The notes under the pieces are model-generated. The model had not been told where the DNA came from, ran no database searches, and saw only the letters and a list, made by a program, of their open reading frames with translations. 64,000 bases of DNA from positions 124,001-188,000 of the forward strand of contig OZ253584.1 of the NCBI GenBank assembly GCA_965263165.1, in the 5' to 3' direction. This document shows, one piece after another, positions 52,565 to 61,009 of the stretch. Every line of letters begins with the position of its first letter. Within the stretch, counting starts at the first letter, position 1. This stretch comes from SAR202-VII-2 sp965263165 (lineage in GTDB: Bacteria; Chloroflexota; Dehalococcoidia; Lucifugimonadales; SAR202-VII-2). The position numbers and the translations under genes were made by a program.

Positions 52565-54736
52565 CTACCGGAGATGGGCGGCGTCAGGAACGCTGATGGC
52601 GTCGTAGAGAGTGGGGTCGCCTTTGCGGCGGGACTGAACGTCGAGGAGGACGCCGCAGCCGGGACAGGCGAACTGCCGCAGCTCAAACAAGTCCACCCAG
52701 GCATAGCGGTTCCAAGGGCAGTACTCGTCGATGCCAACGGTCTGCGCGCTGGCGTGGAGGCGGAAGTCTTGATTCGCCGGCCCCAGCCGGTGGCCGCACC
52801 GCTGGCACGACCAGGCCGGCGCCGACCCGTCGCTCATAGTGACGGCGTCCCCCACCGCCAGAAGCGCGTGCTCGTCGCCCCCAGGCGTCGATGGACCGTT
52901 GCCATGAGCGGAATGACCCAAGCGCAGGCTCCGCAGCCGCTGGCGCAGGACGCCGGTCTTGCCTTCGAGGACGGTCATTGCCTCCGCTCCGAGCTCCACG
53001 CCGTAGACCTCGCGCGCCATCTCCGCAGAGCACACCCCTTGCCCGACGTCCCTCAGCACACTGGCGGGATCGCGCTCCAGAGGGTCGCCGTAGCCTGCCC
53101 CGCCCGCTTGCACCGAGACGTACACGTCCCCGCGATACACGCGGACCACCTCCCTCGACTTGAGCGTCCGCCGGTCCCTCGAATGGAAGTCAGCCAGGTC
53201 GCCGGGCATGGACCCGGAGGCAACGTCCTCCAGAGGATGGGCGCCGCGCAGCAGGAAGGTGGGCTGCGCAGGAGCGGGATACCCTCCGTAGAGCCCGCGA
53301 GCCTCGGTGTGGGCGGTGCACCCGGCGAGGTTCAAGAGTTGGATGGGCTTGGGGTTGCGGTGGGGCGTAATGGCGACCTGCGTGCCCCGCCCGCCCCGGA
53401 ACTTGCCGGGGCCCGCGGTGTCAATGGAGTGCTTGCGGTAGAGGTAGAGGACGGGGTAGAGGCGCTCGTAGACTTCGACGTTGCCCATGGCCATCATCGG
53501 CGAGCCGGGCCGGTGCACGGAGTCCTGGCCGTCGCGGAAGCTCAACGCGCCGCCGCCGCCCGCCTGGTCGATGAGCGTTATGGCGAAGGGACGGCCCTGG
53601 CGGTTGAGCCCGGCCACCACCGGCCGCTTGGTGGAGGGAACCCAGTCGGCTTGGGCCTCGTCCCGGTGCTTGTCGCTGGCGGCGAACATCTTGCAAAGGG
53701 CCGTGGACACCAGGTTCAGCGCCAATGAAGCCGACGCCGTGCCGCCCTGCCCCACGCCCGCCGGGTGCACGGCGTCGACGAGGGTTCCAGGCGTGGTGAG
53801 GATGTCCAGGTTGCGCTTGAAGCCCGCGGGCGCCCAGGGCATGTCGTAGCACACCTGGGCCAGCACCGAAGCCATGATGCCGCCCTCGGTGAGGCAGCGG
53901 GCTGAGTTAACCATCGCCGGCGCCTGCTTGCTGGCGTCGCGGAAGTCAAGCGTGAGGCGGTCTTCGGCCTTCGTCGCCACCAGCCGGAGCCGGTACAGGC
54001 GGCCGTAGTCCAAATAGCCCTCCTGCGTCCACGTCCCGTCGGGAAGCTCGCGCAGCCTGCGGGCAAAGGCCTGCTGGGCAACATCGAGTATGGCCTGCTG
54101 GGCCTCGAGGAACCCTTCCTTGCCGTACCGTTGGATAATCTCGTTGATGCGGGTCCGCCCGCGGTTGATGGCGGCCAAGCGGCCCCGCATGTCGAGGGCG
54201 TTGAAGGCCGGAGTGCGGCTGTTGCGCAGCACCGCGTCTTCGATGTCGACGCGGACCACGCCTCGCTCCACGATCTTGACGGGTGGGATGAGGGGCGCCT
54301 CCCCATAGATATCCTTGGCCAGCGCCCCGTAGCCGCCCGCCAGCGGCCCCCCGACGTCCATCTCATGCAACGAGAGGCCGGACCAGGCGACGATCTCCCC
54401 GTCCCAGAACATGGGAGCAACCATGACGGTATCGTTCTGATGGCCCGCGCCGGCCCAGGGATCGTTGGTGTAGAAGACGTCTCCCTCGTGGATGCCGGGG
54501 TTCTCGGAGAAGCGCTCGATGATGTAGCGGACGGTTGTGTCGAAGCTCATAGAGAGGACGAGCACGTAATGCCCGATGCACAGGGACTCCCCCGCAGGGG
54601 TCAGGAGCGAGGAGTTGACGTCGAAGGCCTCATAGACCGTCGGCGAGCCGGAAGTGCGCACCGTCACTTGGATCTGCTCGTCGTTGATCGCCTGAAGCCG
54701 GTGGCGAAGCACCTGAAGGGTTATTGGGTCGATCAT
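52565..54736 (-). CDS. Hydantoinase B / acetophenone-carboxylase-type subunit with C-terminal zinc-binding region
   Basis: 723 residues. The HyuB/oxoprolinase-B core has EGDVFYTNDPWAGAGHQNDT, LHEMDVGGPLAGGYG, GPGKFRGGRGTQVAITPHRN and VQAGGAGYGDPLERDP. After about residue 620 comes an extra segment with Cys pairs, SCQRCGHRLG and FACPGCGVLLDVQSRRKGDP, resembling the gamma-like zinc subunit of acetone carboxylases. These enzymes carboxylate or open cyclic amides and ketones with an HyuA partner, which is not adjacent here. The fusion suggests the two small parts work as one chain. Confidence 0.88.
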   Translation of the reverse strand: MIDPITLQVLRHRLQAINDEQIQVTVRTSGSPTVYEAFDVNSSLLTPAGESLCIGHYVLVLSMSFDTTVRYIIERFSENPGIHEGDVFYTNDPWAGAGHQNDTVMVAPMFWDGEIVAWSGLSLHEMDVGGPLAGGYGALAKDIYGEAPLIPPVKIVERGVVRVDIEDAVLRNSRTPAFNALDMRGRLAAINRGRTRINEIIQRYGKEGFLEAQQAILDVAQQAFARRLRELPDGTWTQEGYLDYGRLYRLRLVATKAEDRLTLDFRDASKQAPAMVNSARCLTEGGIMASVLAQVCYDMPWAPAGFKRNLDILTTPGTLVDAVHPAGVGQGGTASASLALNLVSTALCKMFAASDKHRDEAQADWVPSTKRPVVAGLNRQGRPFAITLIDQAGGGGALSFRDGQDSVHRPGSPMMAMGNVEVYERLYPVLYLYRKHSIDTAGPGKFRGGRGTQVAITPHRNPKPIQLLNLAGCTAHTEARGLYGGYPAPAQPTFLLRGAHPLEDVASGSMPGDLADFHSRDRRTLKSREVVRVYRGDVYVSVQAGGAGYGDPLERDPASVLRDVGQGVCSAEMAREVYGVELGAEAMTVLEGKTGVLRQRLRSLRLGHSAHGNGPSTPGGDEHALLAVGDAVTMSDGSAPAWSCQRCGHRLGPANQDFRLHASAQTVGIDEYCPWNRYAWVDLFELRQFACPGCGVLLDVQSRRKGDPTLYDAISVPDAAHLR

Positions 54737-54983
54737 GACATGACCTCGCTAGCTGGCCGCCGTGGCCATCATAGCAGCGCGGGCGGTTGGGGCCTAGGTG
54801 TGCTGTACTGCGAACGTTAGAAACAGGCAGCTCTGCCTGGACCCACTGCCCATGAGCACCTACGTCGCTCAAGCCCGCCGTCCACACCATGCCCGGCAAC
54901 GCGGCCTACATCGCCGCGTTTCAAGCCACAGGGCAACGACGGAACCGCAGACTGTGCAGTCTGCGAGTAATCGCGCATTCTCC

Positions 54984-55012
54984 TTGACATTGACGGCCAC
55001 CACGCCTAGTCT
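54984..55012 (+). promoter_or_regulatory. Putative sigma70 promoter of the Phd/PIN module
   Basis: TTGACA (54984-54989), 17-bp spacer, TAGTCT (55007-55012). CTAGTC repeats at about 55006 and 55017 and could be antitoxin-binding half sites. GGAGG at 55039-55043 precedes ATG 55050. The 54737-54983 stretch holds no gene. Confidence 0.55.
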
Positions 55013-55049
55013 AATAGCTAGTCAGAACGATAGTTATTGGAGGTAAGCA

Positions 55050-55310
55050 ATGAGCAAGAAATGGCCTGTTCAAGATGCCAAATCTAGGTTCAGCGAGCTC
55101 CTCGACACCACCCTCGCCGAAGGGCCGCAGATTGTGACCAAGCGCGGGGTGGAAACCGCAGTGCTCCTTCCCATCGAGCAGTGGCGAAGGCTGGAACGGA
55201 TGACTAGGCCAGACCTCAAGGAGCTCCTCCTCGCCTCGGAGGCGCGGACCGAGCACCTCGCGCCGCCGCGGCGACAGTATCGCCGCCGAACACCTTTGGT
55301 CGTGGAGTAG
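55050..55310 (+). CDS. Phd-type antitoxin
   Basis: 86 residues. KKWPVQDAKSRFSELLDTTL and IVTKRGVETAVLLPIEQWRR are the canonical Phd fold; the C terminus (HLAPPRRQYRRRTPLVVE) is unusually basic for a toxin-binding tail. It is followed four bases later by its PIN toxin. Confidence 0.9.
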   Translation: MSKKWPVQDAKSRFSELLDTTLAEGPQIVTKRGVETAVLLPIEQWRRLERMTRPDLKELLLASEARTEHLAPPRRQYRRRTPLVVE

Positions 55311-55314
55311 GCTC

Positions 55315-55722
55315 ATGTACCTCCTCGATACCAACGTGGTCTCGGAGCTGCGTCGCCCCCGTCCACATGGCGCCGTTCTGGATTGGATCGCCGATGTGTC
55401 AGCGGAACAACTCTTCGTGTCTGCCGTTACGGTTGGGGAAATACAGGCAGGGATCGAGATCACTCGTGAGCAGGATGAGGGGAAGGCGGAGGAGTTGGAG
55501 TCCTGGCTGGACAAGGTCCTGGCTACCTACAGTGTATTGCCGATGGACGCGCCCGCCTTCCGGGAGTGGGCACGGCTCATGCACAGGAGGTCGGACACTA
55601 TGACCGAAGACGCCATGATCGCGGCGACAGCGACGGTACACCGGCTGACGGTAGTCACACGGAACGTGAGTGACTTTGAACAGCTAGGGGTTGAGCTACA
55701 GAATCCCTTTGACAGGGCGTAG
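55315..55722 (+). CDS. PIN-domain toxin, VapC-type
   Basis: 135 residues. MYLLDTNVVSELRRPRPHGA (first Asp), SAVTVGEIQAGIE (Glu), TMTEDAMIAATATVH (Asp) and VVTRNVSDFEQLGV complete a full PIN site. It looks intact and paired with the antitoxin upstream. The first 15 residues resemble those of the truncated toxin at 34378-34515. Confidence 0.92.
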   Translation: MYLLDTNVVSELRRPRPHGAVLDWIADVSAEQLFVSAVTVGEIQAGIEITREQDEGKAEELESWLDKVLATYSVLPMDAPAFREWARLMHRRSDTMTEDAMIAATATVHRLTVVTRNVSDFEQLGVELQNPFDRA

Positions 55723-55810
55723 TGATGCCTTTAGACCTGAAACTTCTTGAAGGACCAACAGCATCTCAAAGATGGCGCCGCCTACCGTCAAATCAGGCCC
55801 ACCTACATCT

Positions 55811-57080
55811 TCACCGAGCCTTGCGTCGGCTACCGCATGCTGTGGTCCTTTTTCCGTTCAGCAGTGTCCCGAGAGGCGTGTGCCTAACCAGGTACCGGTA
55901 CGTCACAATCCCCAGGACTCCGGTCGCAACACACGCTGCCAAGAACTTCAACTCCGCGCTCCAGCCGAAGCCCGTCAAGTACTTCAGCCAACCCTGCCTG
56001 TCGAGGTGGGCGAGATAGAACGTCAGGAAGGTCACCGCCGGCAGATGGATGATGTATACCCAGTACGACGAGTCGGCAAGCCAGCGGACCCACGGGCGGG
56101 GCACCCCCAGAAGCCGCTCGAAGAGCCCGACCAACCCGATGCTGAATAAGACTGCCGACGCCCCGTAGAAGACAGTCCCGACCAGCCACAGGAACTCGGT
56201 TGTTGCCTCGTCCACGCTCTGCTTGGACGCCTCATCTATCGCCCCGATCAGCGCGAGGTGGACGAAGAACACCACTGCCGCGATGGCCCAAAGCGCGGCC
56301 AACGTTCCTGATCCCCTTAGCCTATCGATGAGCTTCCGTCGAGCGTAGAGCCCATACCCATAGAAGAAGAACAGCGCGCCGTATAGCGCGTCCATCACGT
56401 TGAGCGGCCAGATGGGCTTTGACTCGTTGCCAGCCCGGAGAACGAGCAGAAGCACCGCTCCCAGTATCAGCAGCAGCGGTATGCGCGCGTAGACGGCGTT
56501 GCCCAGGCACGCGCCAAGGGGAAAGCCGGCCTGCCGGACGGACGATTGCCTGCGCACGCCGGAGCCCTCCCAGCAACCGGAAGGCAATCAACGCTGCGTA
56601 CAGCAGCAGCAGGTAGTAGAGGAACCACAGGTGGGCGACGAGCTCACCGCTGGAGTCGAGATATTGCCTCTCCTTCAGCACATCCCGGAATATTTCGAGA
56701 GATATGACGCCGTACCACCCATACACCCATATCGGTGGGATGATCACCGCCATGATGGCCCCGAACAGCGCCAGCGGCAGAGCGATTCTCTTCAGCCTAT
56801 CGAGAACGAAGGCCGATGTGGAGCGGCGGTCCAACACCAGGTGGGCGAAGAACCCCGCGAGCAGGAAGAACGTCGGCATCCGCCATGTATGGATGAATTC
56901 GAACACCAGAAACAGCAGGGTGGACTGGTCGTCGTCCGCCGGCCAGATGGACTCGAACCCGGCCATGCGCGAGAAATAGGGCAGCGACCCATGAAGGGCG
57001 ATGCCCAGCAGCATCGCGAATCCTCTGAGGCCATCGAGCCCATGGTATCTCTGCACCTGGGTCCCGGTTGTCGAGCTCAT
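55811..57080 (-). pseudogene. Acyltransferase-3/OpgC-like membrane protein, frameshifted
   Basis: Two overlapping minus frames make one protein. 57080 down to about 56540 reads YHGLDGLRGFAMLLGIALHG (the His-x-LDGLRGxA motif) and WRMPTFFLLAGFFAHLVLD. From about 56560 the second frame continues FPLGACLGNAVYARIPLLLI and WLADSSYWVYIIHLPAVTFL. Together they give about 420 residues and 10-11 membrane helices, normal for the family, which moves acyl groups onto cell-surface sugars or lipids. One base change at about 56530-56560 (GTCCGTCC repeat) separates them. It is either a true pseudogene or a sequencing error. Confidence 0.82.
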
Positions 57081-57116
57081 AGCTGCATCTTGTCTAGAGA
57101 GGCGCCGGTCCGGATG

Positions 57117-58118
57117 CTATTGGCCGGGCTGACCGCCCCTCGCGCTCAGGTATTCTTCGAGGAAGGCCCGGTTCTCGTTGAACTCCTCCAGGTCTTCCTT
57201 GGAGATGAAGGGGTTGTCGGCGGCGGCGGCGTCCAGGGGCGTCGTTTCGAAGGCGTTCTTTGCATTCACGTCCGCTCCCGCCTCGACTAGGAACACGCCT
57301 ATATCTTTGATGCCGAAGAACGCCGCCCACTCGAGAGGCGATCCCTTGGACGTATCCCGCGCGCTCATATCGATGTCCGCGCCGTTGTCCAGGAGGGCCC
57401 TCGCGATCTCCCTGTTGTCCTTCAGGACTGCCAGGTGCAGAGCGGACGCCCCAGCGAAAGGGACTCCCGGCGGAATGAATGTGTCGTTCGGGTCCGCGCC
57501 GGACTCCAAGTGGGCCAGCACCGCTTCCGAGTTACCCTGGTCAATGGCGTCCAGCAGGGACAAACGCGGTTGGCCAGGCTGACCGCCCCTCGCGATCAGG
57601 TATTCCTCGAGGAACGCCCGGTTCTCGTTGAACTCCTCCAGGTCTTCCTTGGCGATAAGGGCGTTGTCGGAGGCGGCGGCGTCCAGGGGCGTCGTTCCGA
57701 AGGCGTTTTTTGCATTCACGTCCGCTCCCGCCTCGACTAGGAACACGCCTATATCTTTGATGCCGAAGAACGCCGCCCACTCGAGAGGCGATCCCTTGGA
57801 CGTATCCCGCGCGCTCATATCGATGTCCGCGCCGTTGTCCAGGAGGACCCTCGCGATCTCCCCGTCGTCCTTCAGGACTGCCAGGTGCAGCGCAGATGCC
57901 CCAGCGAAAGGGAATCCCGGCGGAATGAACGTCTCGTTCGGGTCCGTGCCGAACTCCATGTGATCCCGCACTACGTTCGCGTTGTCCTGGTCTATGGCGT
58001 CCAGCAGGGGCATGCCTGGAGGCTTTGGCCCGCATGCGAATGACGCCAGCAGAATTACTGCAATCAGGGTTGTAATGCCAATCCCGGCTCTCTCCAGCAT
58101 GGCTATCTTGTCCCTCAA
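57117..58118 (-). CDS. Ankyrin-repeat protein with internal duplication, likely exported
   Basis: 333 residues. An N-terminal hydrophobic signal (ITTLIAVILLASFACG) with a Cys suggests export or lipid attachment, though the lipobox is weak. The rest is two nearly identical 150-residue blocks, each with about four ankyrin-type repeats (ASALHLAVLKDDGEIARVLL, EWAAFFGIKDIGVFLVEAGA). At DNA level the second block repeats the first with a 450-bp period (TGGCCGGGCTGACCGCCCCT at 57121 against 57571). It probably mediates protein-protein contact; partner unknown. Start ATG 58118. Confidence 0.85.
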   Translation of the reverse strand: MRDKIAMLERAGIGITTLIAVILLASFACGPKPPGMPLLDAIDQDNANVVRDHMEFGTDPNETFIPPGFPFAGASALHLAVLKDDGEIARVLLDNGADIDMSARDTSKGSPLEWAAFFGIKDIGVFLVEAGADVNAKNAFGTTPLDAAASDNALIAKEDLEEFNENRAFLEEYLIARGGQPGQPRLSLLDAIDQGNSEAVLAHLESGADPNDTFIPPGVPFAGASALHLAVLKDNREIARALLDNGADIDMSARDTSKGSPLEWAAFFGIKDIGVFLVEAGADVNAKNAFETTPLDAAAADNPFISKEDLEEFNENRAFLEEYLSARGGQPGQ

Positions 58119-58455
58119 TCGTCAGGGAGTAATCGAACGGATAACGGATAACTGTAAAGGGCGCCAACTCCGCTCCAAGAGCTGCGTATGCCCCCATAGT
58201 ATTATCTACAGGCGCCGATTGTCCGACTAGTTGGCGCTTCTTGCGACCAGACCGGCCTCTGCGGCAGGGACGGGAGGATTCCCCCTTGGACTATGGCGAC
58301 CGCATTCATGTATCGTAGGGCCCGCGGGGGCGGAGGAACTCCTCTTGGACTTTGGGGAGTCCCACCACTCCATCTGAGCGACCGAACACACTTGGCAGCG
58401 CTTTGAGCCTTCAGGATGCAGGGACTCCCTGAACACCATTGGCAAGGAGTTCTCG
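58119..58455. other. Intergenic region, 337 bp
   Basis: No gene was found. It contains short repeated words (GGACT(T/A)TGG near 58287 and 58358) but no clear promoter. CAAGGAG lies just before the dehalogenase ATG. Confidence 0.3.
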
Positions 58456-59328
58456 ATGACTGCAACAGACCCCTACCCCAGGCACGTCGCCAAGGTCCTC
58501 GACAGCGAGATGGCCTATGTGGACACGGGCGCCGGGGACCCGATCGTGTTCCTCCACGGGAACCCCACTTCGTCCTACTTGTGGCGGAACGTTATCCCTC
58601 ACCTGGCCGGACAGGCGCGCTGCCTCGCTCCCGATCTGATCGGCATGGGAGACTCGGGGAAGTCGCCCAGCGGCTCGTACCGGTTCGTGGACCACTTCAG
58701 ATACCTGGAAGCCTGGTTCGACGCCCTGGGCCTCACCAAGCGGGTCGTTCTGGTGGCCCACGACTGGGGGTCGGCGCTGGGGTTCCACTGGGCGTGTGAG
58801 CACCCTGAACGAGTCAAGGGCATCGCCTATATGGAGGCAGTGGTGCGCCCGATGAAGTGGTCCGATTGGCCGGACCCGCCCCGTAAACTCTTTCAAGCGA
58901 TGCGCACACCGGCAGGCGAGGAGATCGTGCTCCAGAAGAACGTGTTCGTAGAGCGCATCATCCCGGCCAGCGTGTTGCGCACCCTGACCGAGGAGGAGTT
59001 CGCGACCTACCGTCGTCCATACCTGGCGCCGGGCGAATCGCGCCGGCCCACGCTCACGTGGCCGCGGGAGATACCGTTCGACGGCGAGCCGGCCGACGTG
59101 GCCGAGCTGGCGCAACGCTATGCCGACTGGCTTTCAGTCAGCACCCTGCCAAAGCTCTTCATCAACGCCGACCCAGGCATCATCCTGGTGGGCGCCCAGC
59201 GAGAGTTCTGCCGGACATGGCCCAACCAGCGCGAGGTGACGGTGAGGGGGTTACACTACATCCAAGAGGACTCCCCCAACGAGATCGGCCAGGCGATTGC
59301 CGAGTGGCATGCGTCTCTACCCGATTGA
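58456..59328 (+). CDS. Haloalkane dehalogenase (DhaA/LinB-like)
   Basis: 290 residues, alpha/beta hydrolase with a dehalogenase site. Halide-binding Asn36 is in HGNPTSSYLW, nucleophile Asp103 and Trp104 in VAHDWGSALGF, the acid Glu127 in YMEAVVRP, and the general base His267 in LHYIQEDSP. This set of five fits the HLD-II group. It hydrolyses C-halogen bonds of haloalkanes to alcohols. Length and motifs are intact. The start is ATG 58456. Confidence 0.93.
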   Translation: MTATDPYPRHVAKVLDSEMAYVDTGAGDPIVFLHGNPTSSYLWRNVIPHLAGQARCLAPDLIGMGDSGKSPSGSYRFVDHFRYLEAWFDALGLTKRVVLVAHDWGSALGFHWACEHPERVKGIAYMEAVVRPMKWSDWPDPPRKLFQAMRTPAGEEIVLQKNVFVERIIPASVLRTLTEEEFATYRRPYLAPGESRRPTLTWPREIPFDGEPADVAELAQRYADWLSVSTLPKLFINADPGIILVGAQREFCRTWPNQREVTVRGLHYIQEDSPNEIGQAIAEWHASLPD

Positions 59329-59418
59329 GGTCATAGACAGGACCGACGGCTCGGCGGGCGCATTGCGACGATTTCCTCGAGGTCTCAGGACGAGGATTCC
59401 AGGTAACAGGAGAGCGAC

Positions 59419-60183
59419 GTGACCGTACACGAAGTCTGCTTCCTCCCCAACGGGACGCTGAGCCTGCCTCGCTCGCGGATAATCTACGGCGAGCAGAGCG
59501 AGGAGAGGCTGCTCACGCCCGTCTATAGCGTGCTGATCCGGGCGGACGAAGGCGACATTCTGTTCGACACGGGCATCGACCCGGTTGCGGCGCGGGACCC
59601 AAGGGCGCTCGAAGGGATCACCCGCAACGTCCAATCGTTGACCGAGGAGGACGACGTGCGAAACCGCCTGCGCGAGGCGGGCACGACCGAGGACGCGATC
59701 AAGATCGTCGTTCCATCGCACTTCCACTACGATCACATCGGCGCGTTGCGCTTCTTCACGAAGGCGAAGGTCTACGTCCAGAACAACGAGTACCGGGCGG
59801 CGCGCCATCCCGACATGGGTATGGACCGGATCCTCCGCGCACAGTACTTCGACCACCCGCTGGACTTTCAGACGATCATGGGCGACACGGAGATCACGCC
59901 CGGCGTCTGGGCGCTGGAGACCTTCGGCCACACGCCAGGCCACCAGAGCCTGCTGGTCGAGCTGCCGAATACGGGCACGATGATCTTCAGCGGCGACGCA
60001 GTCCATACGTTGGAGAACGCCGAGAGGGAGCGGCCCTTCCACGGCTTCTACAATCTCCAAGCTGCCTACGAGTCGATCAAGAAGCTCAAAATGCTGGCCG
60101 CGGTGACCAAGGGCGCCTTGATCCCGAGCCACGATCCAGGGCTCTGGGAGACGTTCAGGCCGGCGCCCTTTCGCTACACATAG
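59419..60183 (+). CDS. Metallo-beta-lactamase-fold lactonase (AiiA-like)
   Basis: 254 residues, GTG start. The zinc motif SHFHYDH (His101, His103, Asp105, His106) is followed by GHTPGHQSL, FSGDAVH (bridging Asp) and SHDPGLW. The group includes N-acyl-homoserine lactonases and related lactone hydrolases. The actual substrate is not determined. It follows the dehalogenase after 90 bases and may be co-transcribed. Confidence 0.87.
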   Translation: MTVHEVCFLPNGTLSLPRSRIIYGEQSEERLLTPVYSVLIRADEGDILFDTGIDPVAARDPRALEGITRNVQSLTEEDDVRNRLREAGTTEDAIKIVVPSHFHYDHIGALRFFTKAKVYVQNNEYRAARHPDMGMDRILRAQYFDHPLDFQTIMGDTEITPGVWALETFGHTPGHQSLLVELPNTGTMIFSGDAVHTLENAERERPFHGFYNLQAAYESIKKLKMLAAVTKGALIPSHDPGLWETFRPAPFRYT

Positions 60184-60257
60184 CGCCCGCTGTTGTTGGC
60201 AGGCCAAGGGCTTGGCCTGCGCCGGGGCGCACGGAAGGGGCGCCTCAGGCGCCCCGA

Positions 60258-60310
60258 CCCCCTTCCTAGCCTTCCCCCGAGTACAGGGGCAGGGACAGAG
60301 GCTTCCCCCG
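60258..60310 (+). repeat. Short GC-rich repeat block
   Basis: CCCCTTCCTAGCCTTCCCCC followed by GAGTACAGGGGCAGGGACAG matches, in the same or reverse orientation, the blocks at 10.65, 18.4, 25.8 and 27.74 kb. It forms a short hairpin after the lactonase gene. Confidence 0.6.
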
Positions 60311-60421
60311 AGCGCCCGGGCAGGAAGAGCGGAGCTGCGCCCGGCCTCAGCCTCGTTCTTTGATTGTTTGTGCGCCTGCTTTTTCTTCTCCCGTAGGCGT
60401 GGAGCTCCCGTAGGCGTGGAG

Positions 60422-60513
60422 CCGTCGTTTATCCGTCGTTACCCGTCGTTAGCCGTCGTGGATGCGTCGCTTAGCCGTCGTGCAGCCGTCGCGTATCCGT
60501 CGCGTATCCGTCG
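60422..60513 (-). repeat. Nine helically spaced CGACGG motifs
   Basis: On the plus strand CCGTCG (or GCGTCG) starts at 60422, 60433, 60443, 60453, 60464, 60475, 60486, 60497 and 60508, so every 10 or 11 bases. One copy per helical turn on one DNA face suggests protein binding. It is the downstream part of the third dispersed element (minus orientation). Confidence 0.75.
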
Positions 60514-60519
60514 CTGAGC

Positions 60520-60680
60520 GGGATGGCTCCAAGGAGCCTGTGCCTTACAACGGCAGTCGGTCGGGTCCCAACCTTCCTCGGGTGGATGCGGGCCTGGGGC
60601 AGGTGCCCAGACCCTCCTGCCCAGGGGGTCTCTCTATGGATTCCCCCAGTCCACCTGTATGCGGCAGGGTTTATGGGGAT
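60520..60680 (-). ncRNA. Candidate structured RNA, copy 3 (minus strand)
   Basis: Reading the minus strand from 60680: CCCTGCCGCATACAGG, GGACTGGGGG...GACCCCCTGGGCAGGAG (CTGCC/GGCAG and GGGGG/CCCCC stems), CACCCGAGGAAGG and CTGCCGTTGTAAGGCACAGG. These align with copies 1 and 2, but about 40 bases after the promoter are missing here. Stem-preserving differences, not frame-preserving ones, distinguish the copies. Confidence 0.45.
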
Positions 60681-60709
60681 ACTCTAGCACAATCGTTCGC
60701 ATTTTGCAA
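60681..60709 (-). promoter_or_regulatory. Conserved promoter/operator, copy 3
   Basis: Minus strand: TTGCAA (60709-60704), 17-base spacer ending GAACGATTGTGC, then TAGAGT (60686-60681). It matches the copies at 16267, 20210 and 52093; only the -10 has one change. Confidence 0.68.
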
Positions 60710-60714
60710 GTAGG

Positions 60715-60905
60715 GGGTGGCGCTTCCTGGACGGAGGGTCTTGTTGCAGCCAGCGCCCTGGTTCAACGGAGGGTCTGGTTTGGCCTGCGCCGTTGTCCCA
60801 CCTGCCCACCCTCCAACGTTATTGGGAACAGGGGGACTCGCTGTTCCCCCAGCGGGGGCTGCGCCCCCTGCCCCCTGTTTGGGGAAAGGAGGCGGCGAAG
60901 ACAGC
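60715..60905 (-). repeat. Dispersed GC-rich repeat copy, reverse orientation
   Basis: CCACCCTCCAACGTTATTGG, GAACAGGGGGACTCGCTGTT and GGGGCTGCGCCCCCTGCCCC mirror the 10.6-11.2 kb unit. It directly adjoins the start of the copy 3 promoter. Confidence 0.75.
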
Positions 60906-61009
60906 GATGGATGACGGCGACGCGATTCCGATCATCCCCGCCGATGATGAAGCGAAAATGGTCTGACCTACTAGAAGCACTCTAGTGAGCACACTCACCC
61001 CGTAGGATT

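Noticed and set aside
60422..60513. CRISPR array or microsatellite coding region
   Set aside because: Motifs are 6 bp at 10-11 bp spacing, too close for CRISPR. The frames are interrupted by stops.
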